Shown here: positions 18,672-26,972 of the stretch, one piece after another
Position numbering within the stretch: position 1 is the stretch's first letter
Layout of the letters: every line of letters begins with the position of its first letter
NCBI RefSeq assembly: GCF_001655055.1
Contig: NZ_LXEW01000003.1
Span: 147,683 to 211,682 of the forward strand
Reading direction: 5' to 3'
Source of the DNA: Providencia heimbachae ATCC 35613
GTDB taxonomy: Bacteria > Pseudomonadota > Gammaproteobacteria > Enterobacterales > Enterobacteriaceae
Length of the DNA: 64,000 nucleotides
Made by a program: the position numbers and the translations under genes
Notes under the pieces: generated by a model
Database searches by the model: none
Seen by the model: only the letters and a program-made list of their open reading frames with translations
Told to the model about the DNA's origin: nothing

Positions 18672-21278
18672 ATGGGTAAAGCTCTTGTAATAGTGGAGTC
18701 CCCGGCAAAAGCCAAGACGATTAATAAGTATCTTGGTAGTGGCTACGTTGTCAAAAGCAGCGTCGGCCACATTCGTGATCTGCCGAAAAGCGGCTCTAGC
18801 TCACAAACCGGCTCACAAAAGAGTACAGGCTCATCTACCGATAAAGCAAAGAAGGTAAAAAAAGATCCTCAGCAAGCGTTAGTTAAGCGCATGGGGATTG
18901 ATCCTTACCATGGTTGGGACGCGAATTATCAAATTCTACCCGGTAAGGAAAAAGTGGTGTCTGAATTACAGACGTTAGCAGCGGATGCAGACCACATTTA
19001 TCTCGCAACGGATTTGGACCGCGAAGGAGAAGCCATTGCTTGGCATTTACGCGAAGTAATTGGTGGTGATGACTCACGTTTTAGCCGTGTCGTATTTAAC
19101 GAAATAACCAAAAATGCGATTACTCAAGCTTTTGAAACGCCTGGCGAATTAAATATCGACAGGGTTAACGCACAGCAAGCGCGTCGCTTTATGGATCGTG
19201 TTGTGGGCTACATGGTTTCGCCACTGTTGTGGAAAAAAGTCGCAAGAGGGCTTTCTGCGGGACGTGTTCAATCCGTTGCGGTTAGATTGATTGTTGAGCG
19301 TGAACGCGAAATCAAAGCATTTGTTCCTGTTGAATATTGGGAATTGCATGCGGATTTATCTGATAAAGGCGCCATCAACTTACGTATGGAAGTCGCGTCA
19401 CAATCGGGTAAAGCATTTAAGCCTGTAACGAAAGCACAAACTGAAGCTGCAGTTAAATTACTTGAAAAAGCGCGCTTTGAGGTGATTGACCGAGAAGACA
19501 AGCCGACATCAAGTAAACCTAGCGCACCTTTTATCACCTCAACACTACAGCAAGCGGCAAGTACGCGTCTTGGTTTTGGTGTGAAAAAAACCATGATGAT
19601 GGCTCAGCGTCTTTACGAAGCGGGTTACATTACTTATATGCGTACTGACTCAACTAACTTGAGCCAAGATGCATTGAGCATGGTACGTGACTATATTAAT
19701 GATAACTTTGGTGCGAAATATTTACCTAAAGATGCCATTGCTTATAGCAGTAAAGATAATTCTCAAGAAGCGCATGAAGCTATCCGTCCTTCGAGTGTTG
19801 ATGTATTAACTGAAACACTTAAAGATATGGAAAATGATGCTAAGCGATTATATCAGCTGATTTGGAACCAATTTGTGGCGTGTCAAATGACACCAGCAAA
19901 ATATGATTCAACCACGCTGATAGTAAAAGCGGGCGATTTTGAGCTTAAAGCAAAAGGGCGTACATTGCGTTTTGATGGTTGGACTAAAGTCATGCCAGCA
20001 TTGCGTAAAAATGATGATGATAAGACCTTGCCACCTATTCAAGTTGGTTCTGAATTATCCTTGTTAGAATTACTGCCAACTCAGCATTTTACTAAGCCGC
20101 CAGCACGCTTTAGTGAAGCTTCTTTAGTTAAGGAATTAGAAAAACGGGGTATCGGCCGACCATCGACATATGCTGCTATCATTTCGACTATCCAAGATAG
20201 AGGATATGTCAAAGTTGATAACCGCCGCTTTTATGCCGAAAAAATGGGTGAAATTGTTACCGATCGATTGGAAGAAAATTTCAACGATCTAATGAACTAT
20301 GATTTCACTGCCCGTATGGAAAATCAGCTCGACCATGTTGCTAATCATGAAGCAGAATGGAAAGCCGTGTTAGATGAATTCTTCTCAGACTTTAGTAAGC
20401 AATTAGAAGTTGCAGAAAAAGATCCAGAAGAAGGCGGTATGCGTACTAATCCAATGGTGATCACCTCAATCGTCTGTCCTGATTGTGAACGCCATATGGG
20501 AATTCGTACCGCATCTACAGGTGTGTTTCTGGGTTGTTCTGGTTATGCTTTACCCCCAAAAGAGCGTTGTAAAAAGACGATTAATCTGATCCCTGAAGAT
20601 GAAGTTCTTAACATTCTTGAAGGGGAAGATGCGGAAACCAATGCTCTGAGAGCTAAACGTCGCTGCCCGAAATGTGGTACTGCAATGGATAGCTATTTGA
20701 TTGATAACCAACGTAAATTACATGTATGTGGTAACAACCCAGCATGTGAAGGTTATGAAATCGAAGAAGGTGAATTCCGTATTAAAGGTTACGATGGCCC
20801 GGTTATTGAATGCGAAAAATGTGGTTCTGAAATGCACCTTAAAATGGGGCGTTTTGGTAAATACATGGGTTGTACCAATGATGAGTGCAAAAATACGCGT
20901 AAGATTTTAAGAAGTGGTGAAATCGCACCACCGAAAGAAGATCCTGTACCGTTGCCTGAATTAGCCTGTGAAAAATCTGATGCGTACTTTGTTCTACGTG
21001 ATGGTGCAGCTGGCATTTTCCTTGCCGCAAATACGTTCCCTAAATCAAGAGAAACGAGAGCTCCATTAGTCGAAGAATTGCAGCGATTTAAAGATCGCTT
21101 ACCTGAAAAGTTTGCTTATTTAGCTGAAGCTCCAGCTAAAGATACCGAGGGTAATCCAACAGTTGTTCGTTTTAGCCGCAAGACTAAACAGCAATATGTG
21201 TCATCTGAAAAAGATGGCAAAGCAACGGGTTGGAGCGCTTTCTATGTTGATGGTAAATGGCAAGTGAAAGAGAAGTAA
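18672..21278 (+). CDS. topA: DNA topoisomerase I
   Basis: TopA relaxes negative supercoils by cutting and rejoining one strand. The 868-residue protein (E. coli about 865) has the TOPRIM domain starting [19 protein letters not shown], with the metal-binding [13 protein letters not shown], the active-site Tyr in [14 protein letters not shown] (about residue 322) and three four-cysteine zinc modules from about residue 600 (CPDC, CPKCG, CEKCG). The start ATG 18672 follows AAAGG. A strong terminator follows at 21315-21349. In E. coli the next gene is cysB; here toxin-antitoxin, sodC and an M13 peptidase intervene. Confidence 0.97.
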   Translation: MGKALVIVESPAKAKTINKYLGSGYVVKSSVGHIRDLPKSGSSSQTGSQKSTGSSTDKAKKVKKDPQQALVKRMGIDPYHGWDANYQILPGKEKVVSELQTLAADADHIYLATDLDREGEAIAWHLREVIGGDDSRFSRVVFNEITKNAITQAFETPGELNIDRVNAQQARRFMDRVVGYMVSPLLWKKVARGLSAGRVQSVAVRLIVEREREIKAFVPVEYWELHADLSDKGAINLRMEVASQSGKAFKPVTKAQTEAAVKLLEKARFEVIDREDKPTSSKPSAPFITSTLQQAASTRLGFGVKKTMMMAQRLYEAGYITYMRTDSTNLSQDALSMVRDYINDNFGAKYLPKDAIAYSSKDNSQEAHEAIRPSSVDVLTETLKDMENDAKRLYQLIWNQFVACQMTPAKYDSTTLIVKAGDFELKAKGRTLRFDGWTKVMPALRKNDDDKTLPPIQVGSELSLLELLPTQHFTKPPARFSEASLVKELEKRGIGRPSTYAAIISTIQDRGYVKVDNRRFYAEKMGEIVTDRLEENFNDLMNYDFTARMENQLDHVANHEAEWKAVLDEFFSDFSKQLEVAEKDPEEGGMRTNPMVITSIVCPDCERHMGIRTASTGVFLGCSGYALPPKERCKKTINLIPEDEVLNILEGEDAETNALRAKRRCPKCGTAMDSYLIDNQRKLHVCGNNPACEGYEIEEGEFRIKGYDGPVIECEKCGSEMHLKMGRFGKYMGCTNDECKNTRKILRSGEIAPPKEDPVPLPELACEKSDAYFVLRDGAAGIFLAANTFPKSRETRAPLVEELQRFKDRLPEKFAYLAEAPAKDTEGNPTVVRFSRKTKQQYVSSEKDGKATGWSAFYVDGKWQVKEK

Positions 21279-21314
21279 TTCTCTGCAAAGCACCTTTTAA
21301 ACGTTTTTAACGAA

Positions 21315-21349
21315 AAAAAACCAGTTAGTTTAAGCTAACTGGCTTTTTT
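21315..21349 (+). terminator. topA terminator
   Basis: The stem CCAGTTAG / CTAACTGG is flanked by A residues on the left and T residues on the right, 36 bases after the topA stop. Confidence 0.88.
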
Positions 21350-21460
21350 ATGACTTACTAGCTGATTGTTTATTAAGATTAATATACCCAATAAACCTTC
21401 TCTATATAGCGAAAAAAGCCATCATAATAAAGAATGAAATACAAGCAATACTATTGACTT

Positions 21461-21480
21461 AATGAAAGTTAGCTTTCATT
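21461..21480. promoter_or_regulatory. Palindromic operator of the toxin-antitoxin promoter
   Basis: AATGAAAG-TTAG-CTTTCATT is a perfect 8+8 inverted repeat about 65 bases before the antitoxin. A TTGACT (21454-21459) and a TATAAT (21489-21494) flank it, though they are too far apart to be one promoter. Type II modules usually repress themselves through such a site; this is inference. Confidence 0.55.
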
Positions 21481-21542
21481 ATAAGCTGTATAATATTGGT
21501 TAAAATGACTTTATTAACATAATGTTTTAATGGGGGTAACAA

Positions 21543-21722
21543 ATGGGGAATGCACTACAAAAAGCAAATCGCTTAAACATACCTACTCGCGACAAAGCTA
21601 AAATTGCGGCACCAAAAGCAGCAATTAGTGAGCAGAGCACTCATGATAATCAAGTCAAAAATGCATTTGACTTTGGTTTTGCTCGTTATGAAAAAGCGAT
21701 GAAAAAATTAGCAAAGGTATAA
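21543..21722 (+). CDS. Small putative antitoxin upstream of Doc-type toxin
   Basis: A 59-residue frame with GGGGG seven bases before its ATG ends three bases before the toxin start. I do not recognise a Phd, RelB, MazE or helix-turn-helix family in it. The N-terminal half is basic with several Ala-Lys stretches. The C-terminal part, FDFGFARYEKAMKKL, looks like one amphipathic helix, the kind of element that often plugs a toxin active site. Position and spacing argue for an antitoxin; the direct sequence evidence is weak. Confidence 0.65.
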   Translation: MGNALQKANRLNIPTRDKAKIAAPKAAISEQSTHDNQVKNAFDFGFARYEKAMKKLAKV

Positions 21723-21725
21723 CGA

Positions 21726-22214
21726 GTGCTCAATATTTTAGGGGAGTCTGTAGAGGGGATAAACTATTTATCTATAGATGATATAAAACATATTAATAGG
21801 ACGTTGATAGAATTACAAACCCCGAATGAACCTATTGAAATAATCAATTCTAGTAATCTGAGCTCATCTCAATCAAGGCCGAGTCAAGTAAGATATTATA
21901 AGCAAACCGATGATATGTTTGTTTTATCTTCAGTATTGATCGAAAGCCTTATTCAAAACCACCCGTTCGCTAATGCAAATAAGCGAACAGCTATGATGGC
22001 CGGCTATGTATTTTTATTATTAAATGGCTATGAATTAACGGCACCTGAAGATGATATTGTCGAAATGGCTTCTGGCCTTGCGACAAAAGATTATTCACTT
22101 GAAGATTTAGAAAATTGGCTGTGTTATTGGTCTCGCTCATTTGATTCAAGGCAATTATGTGTAAAAAATGCTAATACTAATAGCGACTCAATTCTTAAAA
22201 TTAAAATAGACTAA
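21726..22214 (+). CDS. Doc-type (Fic-fold) toxin
   Basis: This 162-residue protein carries the Fic-fold signature HPFANANKRTAMMAGYVFLL at about residues 79-98. The ANKR form is that of Doc, which phosphorylates and inactivates elongation factor Tu, rather than the GNGR form of AMP-transferring Fic enzymes. The N-terminal region SIDDIKHINRTLIEL fits the Doc family. The start is GTG 21726, three bases after the antitoxin stop. The tail after residue 140 is unusual, polar and rich in Asn and Ser. Together with the preceding small gene it forms a likely type II toxin-antitoxin module. Confidence 0.82.
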   Translation: MLNILGESVEGINYLSIDDIKHINRTLIELQTPNEPIEIINSSNLSSSQSRPSQVRYYKQTDDMFVLSSVLIESLIQNHPFANANKRTAMMAGYVFLLLNGYELTAPEDDIVEMASGLATKDYSLEDLENWLCYWSRSFDSRQLCVKNANTNSDSILKIKID

Positions 22215-22464
22215 AAACGCCTGATTTTTTATCCAAAAAAAATATAATATACACTTCTCATACCATCCCGCCTTAGTGAAAAATCCGACTGTGATATAAC
22301 TATCATTTATTAACTAAAGCCAAATTCCAGCACCAAAGTAATAACGGTTCTATGCTAACCTAGGATAGAGTGATTAAGTATTTCACTTAACAGTAACATG
22401 TGCTTACCTCATTAATTAAGGTAGGCCGATGGAATGAAAACAAACGTTATCCTCCGGAGGCAGA

Positions 22465-22989
22465 ATGAAGTTCAAAATGTGTTTACTCGCGGCTCTATTT
22501 ACTGCAAGCGCTGCTTATGCGGCAGATACAACCGTAGTATTAAAAGAAGCAACCCCAACAGGGGAAGGTAAAGCAATTGGCGAGGTTATTATCTCTGAAA
22601 CGGAATATGGGTTACTGTTCACCCCGAAATTAACTGGGTTGCAAGCAGGTATTCATGGTTTCCATGTTCATGCTAACCCTAGCTGTGAGCCAGATGAAAA
22701 AGATGGCAAGCCGGTTCCTGCATTAAAAGCCGGTGGACATATGGATCCGGCAAAAACAGGTGTTCATAAAGGCCCTTACGATAATAGCGGCCACTTAGGT
22801 GATTTACCCGGCTTAGTGGTAGACGCTAAAGGTAACGCAAACTATGCCGTATTAGCACCACGCTTAAAATCGCTAAAAGATGTGCAAGAGCATGCACTAA
22901 TGGTGCACGTAGGTGGCGATAATTATTCAGATAATCCAGAAGCGCTTGGTGGTGGGGGGGCGCGGATGGCCTGTGGGGTCATCAAGTAA
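22465..22989 (+). CDS. sodC: Periplasmic Cu/Zn superoxide dismutase
   Basis: SodC removes superoxide in the periplasm. The 174-residue precursor has a signal peptide ending at about AAYA-ADT. Metal ligands are visible in HGFHVHANPSC (Cu histidines and disulfide Cys), AGGHMDPAKTGVHKGPYDNSGHLGDLPG (read as two adjoining parts; bridging His and Zn ligands) and HALMVHVGGDNYSD (last Cu His); the partner Cys is in RMACGVIK. A strong CGGAGG site precedes ATG 22465. It is followed by two ERIC-like repeats. The gene is not at this position in E. coli. Confidence 0.95.
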   Translation: MKFKMCLLAALFTASAAYAADTTVVLKEATPTGEGKAIGEVIISETEYGLLFTPKLTGLQAGIHGFHVHANPSCEPDEKDGKPVPALKAGGHMDPAKTGVHKGPYDNSGHLGDLPGLVVDAKGNANYAVLAPRLKSLKDVQEHALMVHVGGDNYSDNPEALGGGGARMACGVIK

Positions 22990-22999
22990 CGCTTACTCG

Positions 23000-23069
23000 T
23001 CATATTTCACGTTGTGACGTTGTTGGCTTCGTTTGGCTCCTCGGGTCACATACTGGTGTATGCTCCCCG
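23000..23069. repeat. 70-bp direct repeat, copy 1
   Basis: These 70 bases recur at 23154-23223 with a single C/T difference. Both copies are the left part of an ERIC-like palindromic element. Confidence 0.88.
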
Positions 23070-23101
23070 AGTTATCCTCACTAGCCGCCTAGTCACAACA
23101 T
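23009..23101. repeat. ERIC-like imperfect palindrome, full copy
   Basis: Outer arms GTTGTGAC (23011-23018) and GTCACAAC (23092-23099) enclose an inner pair, GGGTCACATAC and GTATGCTCCC. The centre resembles the enterobacterial ERIC core (GTCACTTAC, GTAAGCTCC). The element directly follows sodC and could form a stable RNA hairpin. Confidence 0.72.
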
Positions 23102-23153
23102 GAACTATTTAGAGTAAGACTCGCCTGTGATTTAAATTTTTAGTGAAAAGGTA

Positions 23154-23223
23154 TCATATTTCACGTTGTGACGTTGTTGGCTTCGTTTGGCTTCTCGGGT
23201 CACATACTGGTGTATGCTCCCCG
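23154..23223. repeat. 70-bp direct repeat, copy 2 (truncated ERIC-like element)
   Basis: This copy matches 23000-23069 at 69 of 70 positions but lacks the right half: after CCCCG the sequence changes and no GTCACAAC arm follows. It looks like a deleted or recombined copy. Confidence 0.8.
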
Positions 23224-23249
23224 GGCTTGAAAATATTGGCGTGATATCG

Positions 23250-23281
23250 AAGAAGGCTCTGATACTATTCAGAGTCTTCTT
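23250..23281 (-). terminator. M13 peptidase gene terminator
   Basis: The stem AAGAAGGCTCTGA / TCAGAGTCTTCTT, with one G-U type pair, lies just downstream of the minus-strand peptidase stop. Confidence 0.75.
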
Positions 23282-23288
23282 GTTAGTA

Positions 23289-25322
23289 TCACCAAATGCG
23301 AATACGCTGCTCTGGCTCTAAATACAGTGCGTTGTCTTTATCAACACCAAAGGTTTTGTACCAGTCATCAATATTACGAACAACCCCATTTGCTCGGAAT
23401 TGGTTTGGACTGTGTGGGTCAGTTAAAATTTTATTACGTTCAGATTCTTTATTTGATAATTCTTGCCATGTTCTTGCCCATGCAATAAAGAAGCGTTGCA
23501 AACCGGTTGTACCGTCAATAATCGGCGCTTCGCCATTTGGGTAGTTTTCTTTTGCAAATTGCTTATAAGCACTTAATGCAATGTTTAGCCCACCTAAGTC
23601 ACCAATATTTTCACCTAACGTCAACTGACCATTCACTTTTTGACCATCAACATCGAAGTTATTGTATTGGCCGACAAGCTTCTCAGTTTTTTCCTTGAAA
23701 TGTGTTTTAGCGCTTTCACTCCACCAATTACGTAATTGTCCTGTGCCATCATATAAACTCCCTTGGTCGTCAAAACCATGTCCCATTTCATGACCAATAA
23801 CGGCACCTATTGCACCGTAATTATAGGCAGGGTCAACATTAGGATCGAAAAAAGGCGCTTGTAAAATCGCGGCTGGGAAGACAATTTCATTTTGAACGGG
23901 ATTAAAATAAGCGTTCACGGTTTGTGGGGTCATACCCCATTCCCATTGGCGAACAGGCTGTCCAATTTTACTCATCTCGTTATTGTAAGACCAATCCAAT
24001 ACTTGTTTATAATTACCAAATAAATTATCTGGTTTAAGGCTAACGGAACTAAAGTCATTCCACTTATCGGGATAACCCACTTTAACCGTAAATTGCGCTA
24101 ATTTTTTAAGCGCTTCTTGACGGGTTTGATCATCCATCCAGTCGTTATCTTTCAAGCGTGAGTTAAATGTCCCTCTAACATAACCGACTAAATCTTTAAT
24201 CTTTTCTTTGGATTGAGGATCAAAATATTTCTCCACATAGATCTGGCCTAAAGGTTCACCTTGAAGGGAGTTAACCGTTTGTAGTGCGCGTTCTTGGCGG
24301 GTACGCTGCTTTTCTATACCATTAAGCTTTGTTGAATAGAAATCAAAATGCGCATCAGCTAATTGTTTGTTTAAATAACGAGCGTTATTACTGGTATATT
24401 GGAAAATAAGATAATCTTGTAATGTTGAAACTGGCGTATTGGCATAAATTTGCGCTGTTTTTTCCACTGCCGTATCGGTTTCAACAATCACTTTTTCGAG
24501 CTGTTTATCAGACAGACCCCAATGCTGAATAAAATTATTCCAATCAAAACCTTTGGTGTAATCCTTCATTTGCGCTAGAGACATCGCATGGTAATTTTTA
24601 ATAGTATCGCGGCGTGCTTCAGGGCTCCAATGTACCTGAGCAAGAGATTTCTCTAAATCAAATATTTTCTGGGCCTTTTTATCAACCTCTTTTTCACCTG
24701 CAAGTTTTAAAATTGTTGCAATATAGGCGATATAATTTTTACGAATTTCTTTCATTTGCGGTGTGTCATCGAGATAATAATTGCGGTTCGGTAACCCTAA
24801 GCCGCCTTGCCCAATATACAACACGTAGGTATCGGGTGCTTTTGCATCTAAATCGACCCAATAGGAAATTAGCGAATTATAAGCCGGTAAAGTCATTAAT
24901 CGGCTTATATCATTATGATTTTTGGCTTGTTTGATGGCTTCTAAATCAGGCTTTATAGGGGAAATTCCGTCTTTTTCTATTACATCTTCATTTAAGTAAC
25001 TTAAGTATAGATTACGAATATTGCGTTGGTTATGGTCTAACTGGCTTTCCGGTATTTCTTTTAACTCATCAATAATTGATTGAGTCTGTTTTTCTGTATT
25101 GAGATAGAGGTCAACAAAGGAATTTATACGTGGCATCCCCGTTGGTATTTTTGCTTTGCTTATCCAGTCGTCATTGACGTATCGATAAAAGTCATTACCT
25201 GGGCTAATTGAATCTGATAGCACAATTTTTTGCTGGCCATACGATATCTCTTTTGCAGCCAAATGAGATGCAAAAGAGAGCGTTGACATGCCAATGAGTA
25301 AAGCCAAAACATTAATACGCAT
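23289..25322 (-). CDS. Secreted M13-family (neprilysin/PepO-like) metallopeptidase
   Basis: This 677-residue protein belongs to the M13 endopeptidases. A signal peptide (about residues 1-23, ending near LAAKEISY) points to the periplasm or outside. The zinc site is HEMGH (about residue 511) with the third ligand Glu in ENIGDLGGLNIA (about residue 570); the substrate-binding NAYFNPVQNEIVFPAAIL is also present, and the M13 C-terminal end is R-x-W-like (RIRIW). Substrate is unknown. It is read divergently from cysB, has its own terminator and lies in the block inserted between topA and cysB. Confidence 0.93.
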   Translation of the reverse strand: MRINVLALLIGMSTLSFASHLAAKEISYGQQKIVLSDSISPGNDFYRYVNDDWISKAKIPTGMPRINSFVDLYLNTEKQTQSIIDELKEIPESQLDHNQRNIRNLYLSYLNEDVIEKDGISPIKPDLEAIKQAKNHNDISRLMTLPAYNSLISYWVDLDAKAPDTYVLYIGQGGLGLPNRNYYLDDTPQMKEIRKNYIAYIATILKLAGEKEVDKKAQKIFDLEKSLAQVHWSPEARRDTIKNYHAMSLAQMKDYTKGFDWNNFIQHWGLSDKQLEKVIVETDTAVEKTAQIYANTPVSTLQDYLIFQYTSNNARYLNKQLADAHFDFYSTKLNGIEKQRTRQERALQTVNSLQGEPLGQIYVEKYFDPQSKEKIKDLVGYVRGTFNSRLKDNDWMDDQTRQEALKKLAQFTVKVGYPDKWNDFSSVSLKPDNLFGNYKQVLDWSYNNEMSKIGQPVRQWEWGMTPQTVNAYFNPVQNEIVFPAAILQAPFFDPNVDPAYNYGAIGAVIGHEMGHGFDDQGSLYDGTGQLRNWWSESAKTHFKEKTEKLVGQYNNFDVDGQKVNGQLTLGENIGDLGGLNIALSAYKQFAKENYPNGEAPIIDGTTGLQRFFIAWARTWQELSNKESERNKILTDPHSPNQFRANGVVRNIDDWYKTFGVDKDNALYLEPEQRIRIW

Positions 25323-25537
25323 GTAAAAAACCTCTCTTTGTTGAGAATATTGATATCCGACTTTTAAGATTTAAGCTTAAAAGGATAGGGGGAAAATTTC
25401 ACACTTATCATTCAATCATACTCTAAGATAAATTTAATCTCACTTTGCAATATGTTACGTATTCGAAATAGAACAATTTAACTTAAAGTAAATATATTTA
25501 ATATTGCTATTTATTCTTTAATAAATAATGCTATATT

Positions 25538-25551
25538 GGTTATATATAACC
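25538..25551. promoter_or_regulatory. Perfect palindrome upstream of cysB
   Basis: GGTTATATATAACC is fully symmetric, about 90 bases before cysB. It could be a CysB autoregulatory site, since LysR-type regulators often bind such dyads near their own gene; this is inference. Confidence 0.5.
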
Positions 25552-25566
25552 TAATGCATATTACTT

Positions 25567-25580
25567 TTAGTTATAACTAA
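25567..25580. promoter_or_regulatory. Second perfect palindrome upstream of cysB
   Basis: TTAGTTATAACTAA is fully symmetric and lies 15 bases after the first palindrome, about 55 bases before the cysB start. Confidence 0.5.
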
Positions 25581-25617
25581 TGTTTTTTAGCTATAGCGAA
25601 ATCCTGTTGCTCTGTAA

Positions 25618-26607
<990 letters not shown>

Positions 26608-26972
26608 TTTATCGTTGCCTTTTAGCCCACAGTGTTGTTGGCTTCAAACATAAACCCTAGTCACATACTTTTGTATGCTCCTAGGGATTTATATTTTTGC
26701 CGCCTCGCTGTGAACTAAAATGCTTTGAATATCTTGAAAAATTATTCTAAGCATCCTAAAAAAATAAAAAATCACTTTTCTTATCGTTCTATTTCTTGTA
26801 GTCACATTTCACTTCTTATCCCAAATTTCCTACAATAATGTTATGAGTTTCTTAAATTGGCACAAAATCTATAAAGGAAATTTGTAGAGCAACTATGATT
26901 AAAAATGGTTAACAAAAAATAATGGTGGTGGATAAAAATATTGCCATAACCATAAAAAACCAAGGAGGAGTT
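26608..26972. other. cysB-acnA intergenic region
   Basis: These 365 bases hold an ERIC-like palindrome (26620-26720) followed by the acnA promoter region and a strong AAGGAGGAG ribosome-binding site. The small E. coli genes ymiA and yciX, expected here, are not recognisable. Confidence 0.6.
26620..26720. repeat. ERIC-like imperfect palindrome after cysB
   Basis: Outer arms TTTTAGCCCACAG and CTGTGAACTAAAA enclose CCCTAGTCACATAC / GTATGCTCCTAGGG around a four-base loop. The core GTCACATAC...GTATGCTCC is shared with the elements after sodC, but the flanks have diverged. Confidence 0.72.

Noticed and set aside
26722..26972. ymiA or yciX small genes expected before acnA
   Set aside because: No frame resembling either is present on either strand.
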